This document shows positions 1-8,976 of a DNA stretch of 64,000 nt, piece after piece; the stretch's first letter is position 1, and every line of letters starts with the position of its first letter. Location: NCBI RefSeq assembly GCF_001625015.1, contig NZ_LVWJ02000014.1:4108385-4172384 (forward strand), read 5' to 3'. The notes under the pieces were generated by a model. It was not told the DNA's origin. It did not search any database and was given only the letters and a program-made list of their open reading frames with translations. Origin of the DNA: Lewinella sp. 4G2. GTDB taxonomy: Bacteria > Bacteroidota > Bacteroidia > Chitinophagales > Saprospiraceae. The translations under genes were made by a program, and so were the position numbers.

Positions 1-147
1 TTTGGCGTGATTGAGGAGGACATCAGATTCGGCCCTGAGATTTTGGGCCAGTGGATATATCATTTTAAAGCTTCCCAATATTTAGGTGACGGCCGGTGGG
101 CGCTGCTTTCTGGTGAGAATGAGTTTTTTGTGGTGGAGGCGGAGTAG
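1..147 (+). CDS. 3' end of an unidentified protein (partial)
   Basis: Frame 1 is open from the window edge to a TAG at 145-147 and encodes the last 48 residues of a protein that begins outside the window. The tail reads as an ordinary soluble fold, with alternating hydrophobic and charged residues, several aromatics (for example QWIYHF) and an acidic end (VVEAE). I recognise no family. The only support is an open frame with sensible composition ending just before the repeat array, so both the reading frame and any function remain uncertain. Confidence 0.45.
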   Translation, partial: FGVIEEDIRFGPEILGQWIYHFKASQYLGDGRWALLSGENEFFVVEAE

Positions 148-176
148 GTGGGTTGGTGATTGGCAGAGTTATTACG

Positions 177-949
177 GTGACCGGACGCTCGCAGGAGCTC
201 ACCTCTTGCTGCGCGCGAGTTGACCACGCTACGAGGTCCTAAAAGGAGGTAACAATCTCAATTAACTACCGAATTTTAAGGTCCTCGTGGCGTCCGACGG
301 TAGGAGGTCCCGCGAGCGTCCGGCTGAAAAAGACGATAGAGGTTGGATTTTAGACAAGCGGTGACCGGACGCTCGCAGGAGCTCACCTCTTGCTGCGCGC
401 GAGTTGACCACGCTACGAGGTCCTAGTAGGCGGTGACAATCTCAATTATCTACCGAATTTTAAGGTCCTCGTGGCGTGCGGCGGTAGGAGGTGTCGCGAG
501 CGTCCGGCTGAAAAGACGATAGAGGTTGGATTTTAGATTTTAGACCGGCGGTGACCGGACGCTCGCAGGAGCTCACCTCTTGCTGCGCGCGAGTTGACCA
601 CGCTACGAGGTCCTAAAAGGAGGTAACAATCTCAATCAACTACCGAATTTTAAGGTCCTCGTGGCGTCCGACGGTAGGAGGTCCCGCGAGCGTCCGGCTG
701 AAAAGACGATAGATGTTGGATTTTAGATTTTAGACCGGCGGTGACCGGACGCTCGCAGGAGCTCAACTCTTGCTGCGCGCGAGTTGACCACGCTACGAGG
801 TCCTAGTAGGCAGTAACAATCTCAATCTACTACCGAATTTTAAGGTCCTCGTGGCGTCCGACGGTAGGAGGTCCCGCGAGCATCCGGCTGAAAAAGACGA
901 TAGAGGTTGGATTTTAGATTTTAGACTGGCAGTGCCCGGACGCTCCCCC
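177..949. repeat. Tandem array of four ~190-bp palindromic units plus a stub of a fifth
   Basis: Units start at 177, 361, 551 and 741 (184, 190, 190 and 191 bp), each opening GTGACCGGACGCTCGC. A fifth start at 932 (GTGCCCGGACGCTC) is cut short inside the next gene. Each unit has outer arms CCGGACGCTCGC / GCGAGCGTCCGG (181-192 and 312-323 in unit 1) and near-matching inner arms CGCTACGAGGTCCT / AGGTCCTCGTGGCG, so one strand could fold into a long nested hairpin. A spacer containing TTGGATTTTAGATTTTAGAC separates the units. Units 1 and 3 share the centre CTAAAAGGAGGTAACAATC, while units 2 and 4 share CTAGTAGGC, which suggests duplication of a two-unit block. No open frame crosses the array convincingly. 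Confidence 0.93.
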
Positions 950-3900
950 ACCCCACTTCCCCCCCCCAACGCCTTCATCCAAAAATGGTCCCAATCTGGG
1001 GCCGCGGAATCTTCTAACGCTCAATCTTTCGTCAACGATCTGTGTGAGTTGTTGGGGGTGGCTAAGCCCAACCCGAGTGTGCCCGACGCGGCCCAGAACG
1101 ACTACGTATTCGAAAAACGGGTCATGGGGAAGAACGGGAACACCAAGTTCATCGATTGCTATAAGCGGGGCCACTTTATCCTCGAAAACAAACAGGGCGT
1201 CAGCGCGGTCCTGGACCCGTCTTCCACCGCTCTTTCCACTTCTCATCGCACCCGCGTCAGCGCCCAGAAGAAGCGCACGGGGCACGGCAAACGCGGCACG
1301 GCGACCTACGATAAGGCGATGCTGCGCGCCAAGAACCAGGCCGATAATTACGCCCGCCTGCTGCCCAACGCGGAGATCGCCGGGGGGCGGCCGCCCTTCA
1401 TCCTGGTCTGCGACGTCGGCCACGCCATCAGCGTTTACGCCGACTGGACGCGCGCCGGCGGCCACTACCAAGCCTTCCCCGACCCCAGCAATTACCGCAT
1501 CCCGCTGGCCGACCTCGAAGACGAAACCATCCGCGAACGCCTCCGCCTGATCTGGACCGACCCGCTGGCGCTGGACCCGGCGCGGCGAAGTGCGCGGGTG
1601 ACTAAGGAGATCGCGGACCGGTTGGCGGCGCTGGCGAAAAGCCTGGAAGCGAGTTTCAAGGATCAAGTTGCGAGTATCGAGTTGCGAGAGCACGAAGTAC
1701 TGCGCAGCAAATCGAGTAGCGCTTATCAAGAGGAGATCGCCGGGTTTTTGATGCGTTGTCTTTTCACGATGTTCGCCGAAGACGTAGAGCTCCTAGATGG
1801 CGACGCCTTCACCACGTTACTCGACGGTTGCCGTGATAAGCCAGAAAGCTTTAAGCCCAAAGTCGAAGAGCTCTGGCAGAAGATGAACACCGGCGGCTAC
1901 AGCCTCGTGCTGGACACCAAGGTGCGCCGCTTCAACGGTGGTTTTTTCGCGGACACGAGCGCGCTAGACCTCAACGAAGACCAGGTCACGCTACTCTGGG
2001 AAGCGGCGCGGGCCGACTGGAAAGCCGTCGAGCCCGCCATTTTCGGCACCCTGCTGGAACGGGCCCTGAGCCCGCGCGACCGGCACAAACTCGGCGCCCA
2101 CTACACGCCGCGCGCTTACGTGGAACGGCTCGTCGAACCGACCGTCCTGGAACCCCTGCGGACTGAGTGGGAGAGCGTCCAGGCCGCCGCCGTGAGCGAG
2201 CGCGACGCGGGCAACGACGGCGAGGCCCGCCGGCTGGTGGAAACCTTTTTGCAACGCCTGGCCGACCTGCGGGTGCTCGACCCGGCCTGCGGCAGCGGCA
2301 ACTTCCTCTACGTCACGCTCGAACTGCTCAAGCGGCTCGAGGGCGAGGTGCGCAACCTCCTCGTCGACCTCGGCGGCGGGCAGCTATCGATGGCCCTGGC
2401 CGGCGTCACGATCACGCCCGAAAACATGCTCGGCATCGAGCTCAACCCCCGCGCGGCCGCCATCGCCGAGCTCGTCCTCTGGATCGGCTACCTCCGCTGG
2501 CAAATCCAGACCCAGGGCACGACCGACCTCGGCGAACCCCTCCTGCGCGATTACGACAACATTGAAAACCGCGATGCCGTCCTGGCCTACGCGGGCACGG
2601 AACCCCTGCTGGACGAAAACGGCGAGCCGGTGACGCGCTGGGACGGCGTAACGATGAAAATCCACCCGGTGACCGGCAAAGAAGTTCCGGATGAGGGGGC
2701 GCGGACGCAGGTGCAAAGGTATTTGGAACCGGAAGCGGCGCAGTGGCCGAAGGCGGACTTTATTGTTGGGAATCCGCCGTTTATTGGGACGGCACGGATG
2801 CGAGAAACTTTGGGGGATGGCTATACAGAGACGCTGCGAAAACTGTACAAAAACGTCCCCAACAGCGCCGATTTCGTGATGTTTTGGTGGGACAAAGCCG
2901 CCGAAGCTCTCCGCAAAGGCAATACCGAACGCTTCGGTTTCATCACGACGAACAGTATCCGCCAAACCTTTAACCGGCGGGTGTTGCAGCACCATATGAG
3001 CCAGAAGAAGCCACTGAGTTTAGTGTTTGCTATTCCGGATCATCCTTGGGTGGATTCGGTGGATGGTGCTGCGGTGCGGATTGCTATGACGGCGGCGGAT
3101 GCAAGGGAGACTACGGGACGGTTGTTGCGCGTGGAGCGGGAAATAGACCAGGACAGTGAGGACGCGCCAGAGGTTTTGCTGACGGAACAAGAAGGGAAGG
3201 TGCAAGCGGATTTGACTGTAGGAGCGGATGTGGCTGGAGCGGTGCAGTTAAAGGCAAACGAAAATATCAGTTCGCCCGGCGTTAAGCTACACGGGAGTGG
3301 GTTCATCATTACTCACGAGGAAGCCGTCAATATGGGATACCCTAGCTCGACAATAAAGAAGTATTATAATGGTAGGGACTTAGCCGCTATTAGTCGTAAC
3401 GTTTGCGTAATCGATTTCTACGGTTTATCAGCGGATCAAGCGGCAGTAGAAAATCCTGTAGCTTATCAACGAGTTTTGAATTTTGTAAAGCCAGAACGTG
3501 ATTCAAACCGGAATAAAGCAATTAGAGAAAACTGGTGGCTTCATGGTCGGACAAGAGGTGAGCTAAGAGATTACATTGAGGATATACCAAGATATATTGC
3601 AACTGTTGAAACCTCTAAACATCGCTTTTTCCTGTTTCTTGACAGAGAGAATCTGCCTGATAATATGCTCATCGCGATAGCTTCGGCAGATGCATATAAT
3701 TTAGGTGTATTGTCGAGTAAAATCCATGTGTTGTGGGCGTTAGCGGCAGGTGGTCGGTTAGGCATGGGCAACGATCCCCGCTACAACAAAACCCGCTGCT
3801 TCGAAACCTTCCCCTTCCCCACCCCCACCGATTCCCAAAAGCAAACCATCCGCGATCTAGCCGAGCGCCTCGACGCGCACCGCAAGCGCCAGCAGTCCTT

Positions 3901-4438
3901 ACACCCGAAACTGACGATGACGGGGATGTACAACGTGCTGGAAAAGGAGCGGTCCGGCGAGGCCCTGACGGACAAAGAGCGCCGGCTTCACGAGCAGGGT
4001 TTGGTGAGCATCCTCCGCCAGTTGCACGATGAGTTGGATGCGGCCGTCGCCGCTGCCTACGATTGGCCGGTGGCGCTGGACGAGCAGGAGATCCTGCAAC
4101 GCCTCGTCGACCTCAACGCCGAGCGAGCGGCGGAGGAGGCGCGGGGGTTGGTCCGCTGGTTGCGGCCGGCGTACCAGGCGCCGGAGGAGGTGGCTACGCA
4201 AGGGGCGCTGGAGCTGACTGACGAAGAAGATGCGCCGGTTGTTGTGGTGGCTGAGAAGCGGAAGTGGCCTGGTGATACGCCGGGGCGGGTGCAAGTGTTG
4301 CGGGAGTTGTGTGAAAGAGTGGGTGGGGTGCCTTCGGGGGAGGAGTTGGCTGGGGCTTTTAAGCCTGGGTTGAGTAGGAAGCGGTTGGGGGTTGCGGAGG
4401 GGTTGTTGGTAACGTTATCTGAAATGGGACTAGTGTGA
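932..4438 (+). CDS. MmeI-like type IIL/IIG restriction-modification enzyme
   Basis: This is a single-chain restriction endonuclease and adenine-N6 methyltransferase. From GTG 932, the nuclease motif D-X9-E-N-K lies at D75, E85 and K87, the same spacing as the D-X9-EXK of MmeI. A helical connector follows ([18 protein letters not shown]), then SAM motif [10 protein letters not shown] near residue 450, catalytic NPPF near 614, and a target-recognition plus C-terminal helical region. At about 1,168 residues it is longer than MmeI (about 920). The start is uncertain: homologous-looking sequence begins at NAFIQKW (968), GTG 932 and CTG 926 lie just upstream, and GTG 851 lies inside repeat unit 4. 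The part from about 3,280 to 3,750 is much more AT-rich than the rest and matches the position of the specificity domain. No separate methylase or specificity gene is present. Family call firm, DNA target unknown. Confidence 0.9.
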   Translation: MPGRSPTPLPPPNAFIQKWSQSGAAESSNAQSFVNDLCELLGVAKPNPSVPDAAQNDYVFEKRVMGKNGNTKFIDCYKRGHFILENKQGVSAVLDPSSTALSTSHRTRVSAQKKRTGHGKRGTATYDKAMLRAKNQADNYARLLPNAEIAGGRPPFILVCDVGHAISVYADWTRAGGHYQAFPDPSNYRIPLADLEDETIRERLRLIWTDPLALDPARRSARVTKEIADRLAALAKSLEASFKDQVASIELREHEVLRSKSSSAYQEEIAGFLMRCLFTMFAEDVELLDGDAFTTLLDGCRDKPESFKPKVEELWQKMNTGGYSLVLDTKVRRFNGGFFADTSALDLNEDQVTLLWEAARADWKAVEPAIFGTLLERALSPRDRHKLGAHYTPRAYVERLVEPTVLEPLRTEWESVQAAAVSERDAGNDGEARRLVETFLQRLADLRVLDPACGSGNFLYVTLELLKRLEGEVRNLLVDLGGGQLSMALAGVTITPENMLGIELNPRAAAIAELVLWIGYLRWQIQTQGTTDLGEPLLRDYDNIENRDAVLAYAGTEPLLDENGEPVTRWDGVTMKIHPVTGKEVPDEGARTQVQRYLEPEAAQWPKADFIVGNPPFIGTARMRETLGDGYTETLRKLYKNVPNSADFVMFWWDKAAEALRKGNTERFGFITTNSIRQTFNRRVLQHHMSQKKPLSLVFAIPDHPWVDSVDGAAVRIAMTAADARETTGRLLRVEREIDQDSEDAPEVLLTEQEGKVQADLTVGADVAGAVQLKANENISSPGVKLHGSGFIITHEEAVNMGYPSSTIKKYYNGRDLAAISRNVCVIDFYGLSADQAAVENPVAYQRVLNFVKPERDSNRNKAIRENWWLHGRTRGELRDYIEDIPRYIATVETSKHRFFLFLDRENLPDNMLIAIASADAYNLGVLSSKIHVLWALAAGGRLGMGNDPRYNKTRCFETFPFPTPTDSQKQTIRDLAERLDAHRKRQQSLHPKLTMTGMYNVLEKERSGEALTDKERRLHEQGLVSILRQLHDELDAAVAAAYDWPVALDEQEILQRLVDLNAERAAEEARGLVRWLRPAYQAPEEVATQGALELTDEEDAPVVVVAEKRKWPGDTPGRVQVLRELCERVGGVPSGEELAGAFKPGLSRKRLGVAEGLLVTLSEMGLV

Positions 4439-4896
4439 GGAGCCTTTTGAAGCAAATACGCAGTTGGTGGCAAGGGTTTGGGAAAAAAGGCCAGCCAGAT
4501 TTTGTGGACCCCATTTTAGGGGACCTCTGGGAGGAGGGTGATGGTCTTTTGGGAACTGTCAATTTCCCACCGTTACAGAAACAGGTAGAATTGTTGTTAC
4601 CGGAGAATGATGCTCAATCCCTTGCCTTCTATCGTCAGTTTTGGACAGCGATACAAACCGATTACCCAAACATCGAAAGTATGGCTAAAGAAGCTATTTT
4701 GGAGCGGTTTCAACACTTCAAAGTAGTAGATAGCTTTCCGGATTTTCGTGAGCAGTTTGCGCTTGAGTCCATTTCCTTTCCATCTGAAGCTGACGACGAA
4801 TGGTCTTTGTCTTACTATGAGCAGCGCTGGGTCCACCATTGGTTTACGTTGGAGATCAAGGATGGTGAAGTGCGGTGGGTGGCTATTGATGGGTGA
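4435..4896 (+). CDS. Small hypothetical protein overlapping the restriction enzyme gene
   Basis: A 153-residue protein starting with GTG inside the stop of the restriction gene (4-bp GTGA overlap), so it is probably translationally coupled to it. It is tryptophan- and acid-rich, has no signal peptide or membrane segment, and contains a pattern DPILGDLWEEGDGLLGTV. That pattern resembles the opening strands of small DUF6985/DUF2004-like proteins, in which a short 'LG.L' strand is followed by a glycine turn. The resemblance is from memory and weak. The coupling suggests a role linked to restriction-modification, but no function can be assigned. Confidence 0.72.
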   Translation: MRSLLKQIRSWWQGFGKKGQPDFVDPILGDLWEEGDGLLGTVNFPPLQKQVELLLPENDAQSLAFYRQFWTAIQTDYPNIESMAKEAILERFQHFKVVDSFPDFREQFALESISFPSEADDEWSLSYYEQRWVHHWFTLEIKDGEVRWVAIDG

Positions 4897-5119
4897 AGGA
4901 TGACAACGTTTTAACTCCAAGTCTTTAAATTAGCCCTCGGAATCGTTCGGGGCGTTGTTCCTCTTTGCGATTGGGAGAATGCTATATTACGCAAGTTTGA
5001 AGCTTAGAGATGTGGGGTATGGTAGGGGTACTATAATATATGTAACGATATAACTGTGTAAAACATAATACATAAACTTCATATTTCCTAATAAGAAGTA
5101 CGCTTAAATTGATAGAATT

Positions 5120-6172
5120 ATGACAGATTATTTAATAAGAACTAGAAAGTTTGAAGATTTGAATATTAACGACATCTTCTTTGATTCTCTAAAGAAAGAC
5201 TATGTAGAGTTTGAAGATTGGTTTATGGCAAAGTCAAAAAAAGGGAGAAAAGCTCTAGTTGTAGAGATAGATAATAAGATAATAGGCTTTCTATATTTAA
5301 AACACGAAAATGAACAGTTGCCCGACATAAATCCGCCTTTGCCAATCAAGAAAAGGATGAAAGTTGGCACTTTTAAAGTGAATCCTCACGGAACTCGACT
5401 AGGGGAAAGATTCATGAAAAAGATTTTTGATTATGCTACGCAGTATAATTATCCTGAAATATATGTTACCATATTTCCTAAACACAAGGCATTAGTATCA
5501 TTGTTTATTAGATATGGATTTAAATTAATTGGGACAAAAACTACTCACAACGGAATAGAAAACGTATATCTAAAAGATTTTAATACGAGGGCGGACGAAG
5601 TTCTCTTAGACTATCCGATGGTTGACACAAAGAAAAATTCTCATTTATTGGCGATCAAACCTAAATTCCATTCTCTATTATTCCCAGATTCAATTTTGAG
5701 TAATGAAAGTTTTGATGTACTCGAAGATATATCTCACACGAATAGCATCCATAAAATATACGTTTGTTTTATGAATATTTCATCGTTTAAGAAGGGAGAT
5801 AATGTAGTTATATACAGAACAAAAGATGACAAAGGGTCTGCTGAATATAGGTCTGTTGCAACTTCAATTTGTAGGGTTGAAGAAGTGAGATCTAAGCATT
5901 CTTTCTCTGACAGTCAGGAGTTTATAACGTATTGTAAAAAATACAGTGTCTTCGACGAGCAAGATTTGACTAATTGGTTCAAGAATGATAACTTTAAAAC
6001 GATAAAAATGACGTATAATGTAGCATTCAAGAAGAGAATTACACGGAATGTCCTAATTAATGAAATAGGACTGGACCGGAATCAATATTGGGGGTTTTTC
6101 CACATAGATAACAATAAGTTTATCAAAATCATAAAAAAATCAGAAATAAATGAAAGCATTATTTTCGATTAA
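5120..6172 (+). CDS. GNAT acetyltransferase fused to a PUA/EVE-like C-terminal domain
   Basis: First gene of the AT-rich four-gene operon, 350 residues. Residues 1-155 look like a GNAT N-acetyltransferase: VVEIDNKIIGFLYL forms the central strands, VGTFKVNPHGTRLGERFMKK is the acetyl-CoA binding strand-loop-helix, and LFIRYGFKLIGTK is the usual C-terminal strand pair. Residues from about 190 onward (YVCFMNISSFKKGDNVVIYR, later RNQYWGFFHID) resemble the PUA-like beta-barrel found in ASCH/EVE proteins. The C-terminal coding sequence overlaps the ASCH gene by 23 bp. Known GNATs acetylate amines, and PUA-like domains bind RNA or modified bases, so a nucleic-acid or nucleotide substrate is plausible but inferred. 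Codon use is much more AT-rich than in flanking genes, suggesting transfer. Confidence 0.82.
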   Translation: MTDYLIRTRKFEDLNINDIFFDSLKKDYVEFEDWFMAKSKKGRKALVVEIDNKIIGFLYLKHENEQLPDINPPLPIKKRMKVGTFKVNPHGTRLGERFMKKIFDYATQYNYPEIYVTIFPKHKALVSLFIRYGFKLIGTKTTHNGIENVYLKDFNTRADEVLLDYPMVDTKKNSHLLAIKPKFHSLLFPDSILSNESFDVLEDISHTNSIHKIYVCFMNISSFKKGDNVVIYRTKDDKGSAEYRSVATSICRVEEVRSKHSFSDSQEFITYCKKYSVFDEQDLTNWFKNDNFKTIKMTYNVAFKKRITRNVLINEIGLDRNQYWGFFHIDNNKFIKIIKKSEINESIIFD

Positions 6173-6533
6173 GAAAGAATTTGCCGATAAGATTTTTTCA
6201 GGAGAAAAGAGATTCGAATTTAGAAAAGCAATCTTCAAGAGGAATGTAACAACGATTGTTGTCTACGTAACTAAGCCAACGGGAATGATTGTTGGTGAGT
6301 TTCAAGTTAAATCTATCGTTCAGGATTCACCAGAAGGAGTATGGAACACTACTCAAGAATTTGCTGGTGTAGACAAAGATTTCTTTTTCAAATATTTTAA
6401 TGATAGGTCTACTGGATATGCTATTGAGATAATGAACCCCACCTTGTATGATGTTCCACTTGACCCAAATAGAATTGTTGGTGACAATAAAACTAAATTC
6501 TGTGCTCCCCAATCATTTTGTTACTTACCATGA
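6150..6533 (+). CDS. ASCH (PUA-like) domain protein
   Basis: A 127-residue single-domain protein. The opening LFSIKKEFADKIFSGEKRFE followed by FRK is the standard ASCH pattern (SI...YA..I..G.K..E.R). The later strand MIVGEFQVKSI and the segment GVWNT also fit. ASCH domains are PUA-like folds; some bind RNA, and Escherichia coli YqfB is an N4-acetylcytidine amidohydrolase. Next to a GNAT this makes an acetylated base or nucleoside an attractive, untested substrate. The gene overlaps its upstream neighbour by 23 bp and its downstream neighbour by 4 bp (ATGA), so the operon is translationally coupled. Confidence 0.85.
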   Translation: MKALFSIKKEFADKIFSGEKRFEFRKAIFKRNVTTIVVYVTKPTGMIVGEFQVKSIVQDSPEGVWNTTQEFAGVDKDFFFKYFNDRSTGYAIEIMNPTLYDVPLDPNRIVGDNKTKFCAPQSFCYLP

Positions 6534-7690
6534 GCTATAAAGATATTAACAGGAAAGCGTATAATGAGCTAGCTGACCATTATAAAAAAAGACGATCAGA
6601 TAAAGGACAATATGAGGAGTCTTCTGATTATTTAGCAGGTCTACTACACAGTGGCTACCATGTAAGTATTAACGAGTGCAGGGTTCTAGAAATAGGTCCT
6701 GGAGCAGGAAATATTTTACGGTGCTTTGAAAATTTAGGTTCTAAAGTATTTGCCGTCGAACTATCTGAAAATATTATAGAATTGTGTAAGGAAATTGCTC
6801 CGAATACTATATATTTCAATAGAGACGTGTTTGAATTAGACTTTGGCGAGGATAAATTTGATTTAGTCTATATGGGGGCAATTATTCATTTGTTTCCTAA
6901 AAATATGGCGTTTCCATTGCTTAAAAAAGTTCGACACTGGATTAAACCTAGCGGCCGGTTATTTTTAAACACGACCATATCTAATAAATCGTCTGAGGGA
7001 ATTGAAATTAAAAAAGATGCAAAAGGACAAGTTGCTCGGTACCGAAGCCATTGGTCAGAAACTGAATTTTCGTCCTTAATTGATAAACTGATGATGGATG
7101 TCATCAGAAAAAGCTACACATTAGAAATGGATCGAGATAAAAAATGGCTAGGTATTACGTGCGTAAAACCCGAGCAAGATATAGTTGAAGATGAGCCAAA
7201 ATTCAAGGGCAAAACACTGTCTATTCTAAATAGAAAAATTAAACTAAATAATCAAACGATAGATTTTGAAGTCATTAATAGACCTAAAGTAGCGTTGATA
7301 ATTCCTTTCATTGATTCTGATACAATTATATTTACTCGGCAGTTTCGTTCAGCGATCAATCAATATGTACTTGAGCTCCCGGCTGGTAAAAGTAATTTTG
7401 GCGAGAAGATTGAGGAGACCGCTATGAGAGAACTACAAGAGGAAACAGGATATACATCGTCTAATTTAACATATTTAACGTCTTTTTACTCTTCATTACA
7501 TATGTCTAACGAGAAAATTTATGTTTTTATAGCCAAAGACTTAGTTAGAAGTGAGAAGAGTCTAGGAGATAAGGAGTTTATAAAATTGGAAAAGAGGAAT
7601 ATTTTTGAATTAGTCGATAATAATGTATTGATTGATGCTAAGAGTTATATTGCAATCGCCGAGCTAAAAAAACTGATCTATGACGAATAA
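6530..7690 (+). CDS. SAM methyltransferase-NUDIX hydrolase fusion
   Basis: A 386-residue two-domain enzyme. ATG 6530 is chosen because it overlaps the ASCH stop (ATGA); an upstream TTG at 6518 is less likely. Residues 1 to about 215 form a class I methyltransferase: motif I LEIGPGAGNILRCF, then VFAVELS for motif II, and DLVYMGAIIHLF before the methyl-acceptor loop. After a linker, residues from about 230 form a NUDIX domain with a complete box G-X5-E-X7-REL-QEE-TGY, preceded by ELPAGK as in ADP-ribose pyrophosphatases. So it could methylate one small molecule and hydrolyse a nucleoside diphosphate derivative. I know of no characterised enzyme with this pairing. It overlaps the following gene by 11 bp. 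Confidence 0.88.
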   Translation: MSYKDINRKAYNELADHYKKRRSDKGQYEESSDYLAGLLHSGYHVSINECRVLEIGPGAGNILRCFENLGSKVFAVELSENIIELCKEIAPNTIYFNRDVFELDFGEDKFDLVYMGAIIHLFPKNMAFPLLKKVRHWIKPSGRLFLNTTISNKSSEGIEIKKDAKGQVARYRSHWSETEFSSLIDKLMMDVIRKSYTLEMDRDKKWLGITCVKPEQDIVEDEPKFKGKTLSILNRKIKLNNQTIDFEVINRPKVALIIPFIDSDTIIFTRQFRSAINQYVLELPAGKSNFGEKIEETAMRELQEETGYTSSNLTYLTSFYSSLHMSNEKIYVFIAKDLVRSEKSLGDKEFIKLEKRNIFELVDNNVLIDAKSYIAIAELKKLIYDE

Positions 7691-8489
7691 GATATACAAA
7701 TGGATAATTAGACACTTATCTGTATTACCTGCTGTAGCAACTGTAATAACATCGGTAATTTTCTTAATGAAAGTTAGATCATCTGATCTTTCTGCTTCAC
7801 AGATTTTAAGTTGGATCTTAGTAGTCGTAAGTATGTTAGCTACATCTATGTTGATTGATAGATTAGTGAGGCTAGACAAAATAGAATCCAATACGCAGGA
7901 TTCGTTAGACCTTATAAGAGATTTTTCTAGAAGTTCTCGTATCAGTGATATTTTTAGGACTAGAAAAGATCTACAGCCTTTAGAAGAAAGATTGCGCGGA
8001 GCTCAATCTGTATATATAATAGGAGGTTCGCTGTTTAGACTGTCATCAGAGTATACTTCCACGTTCGAAAAATTGCTTAACGAAAATTGTAAAATTAGAT
8101 TACTATTGCTTAATCCAGACTCGTTTATAGCAGAGCAAACTGCTAAGAATATTGTATATGAAATTGACGACTATAGCGTTTACAGAACTTATATACTTTC
8201 CTCTATATCTAATTTTAGCAAACTGAAGAAAAAACATCCTAATTTAATTGACATTCGTGTCATGGATTACCTTCCATCGTATAGTTTATTTGGTGTTGGT
8301 AAATCAAATAGTGAATTTTCCGTTATGGTAGAATTATATTCGAACAACATACCTGCAAGGGATAGGCTGCATTTTAATGTATTATCTAAAAATGATAAAG
8401 ATTTATTCATCTTTTTTAATGATCAGTTTGAAAAATTCTGGTCTGAATCGCAAGAATACAATGCGCCGAACACAACACCGTTAAGTTAA
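7680..8489 (+). CDS. Two-TM membrane protein with degenerate phospholipase-D-like domain
   Basis: A 269-residue protein and last gene of the operon. Two hydrophobic segments (about residues 13-32 and 42-62) form an N-terminal hairpin. The cytosolic remainder resembles the PLD-like fold used in bacterial conflict proteins: SVYIIGGSLFRLS, then KIRLLLLNPDS, later PSYSLFGVG and an ending FNDQFEKFWSES. No HxK...D catalytic motif is visible, so phospholipase activity is doubtful and the fold may bind a ligand instead. Two-TM proteins coupled to nucleotide-processing enzymes often serve as membrane effectors in anti-phage systems; that role here is inference from architecture and position. Confidence 0.75.
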   Translation: MTNKIYKWIIRHLSVLPAVATVITSVIFLMKVRSSDLSASQILSWILVVVSMLATSMLIDRLVRLDKIESNTQDSLDLIRDFSRSSRISDIFRTRKDLQPLEERLRGAQSVYIIGGSLFRLSSEYTSTFEKLLNENCKIRLLLLNPDSFIAEQTAKNIVYEIDDYSVYRTYILSSISNFSKLKKKHPNLIDIRVMDYLPSYSLFGVGKSNSEFSVMVELYSNNIPARDRLHFNVLSKNDKDLFIFFNDQFEKFWSESQEYNAPNTTPLS

Positions 8490-8976
8490 GTTTATCAGCA
8501 CCTGTCTCAAGACCACTCTCCAGCTCAAAATCTCCAATCCTTCCACGACATACTTCCTTAGGTACTCACTGAACATCCCCCCGGCCAGCCCTAACTCCAC
8601 TAATACCAATATGACGGCATTTTATAAATCTATATTACAGTGTTATCTATATTTTGTCTGACTGCGTTACTGCCTACGACGGTTGTAGATATAGTGGTCG
8701 TTAACCCATATGATTTTTCAAGTCCATTGCTAGCGCTGCGTGATTTTTTCGCTGGACATAATAAGAACTAAAAGAGTTCGGTGACACTTAAGCGGTTGTC
8801 CGAGTATGGGGTGTGCTCTACATACGGTAGCCGTAGTCATCAAAAGCCACTACCATATCACCCTCGCACCGCCCGCCCCAAATCCGTCATCCAGCTGTCT
8901 TGGGCCTACCCCCTTGACTGAAAAAGGTAAAAACGAGTGCAACTACGTAGCCGGCCTTAGCTGGTTGACAAGGCTG
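8490..8976. other. Intergenic region between the four-gene operon and the HEPN-PIN gene
   Basis: The 487 bp between two converging genes contain no convincing CDS. The first ~110 bases are GC-rich like the host chromosome. Read on the minus strand they give a short open frame of about 40 codons (GMFSEYLRKYVVEGLEILSW) that may be a gene remnant left at the edge of an inserted segment. The middle is AT-rich, and 8,860-8,930 is GC-rich again. No clear terminator with a T-run was found. Confidence 0.5.

Noticed and set aside
177..931. CRISPR array
   Set aside because: The units are ~190 bp and almost identical along their whole length; there are no short repeats with unique spacers and no cas genes.
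914..1729. Long minus-strand frame inside the restriction gene
   Set aside because: It is a shadow of a GC-rich gene; the plus frame carries all conserved motifs.
8486..8618. Minus-strand ~40-codon frame as a gene
   Set aside because: Too short and without start or family match; kept only as a possible remnant.
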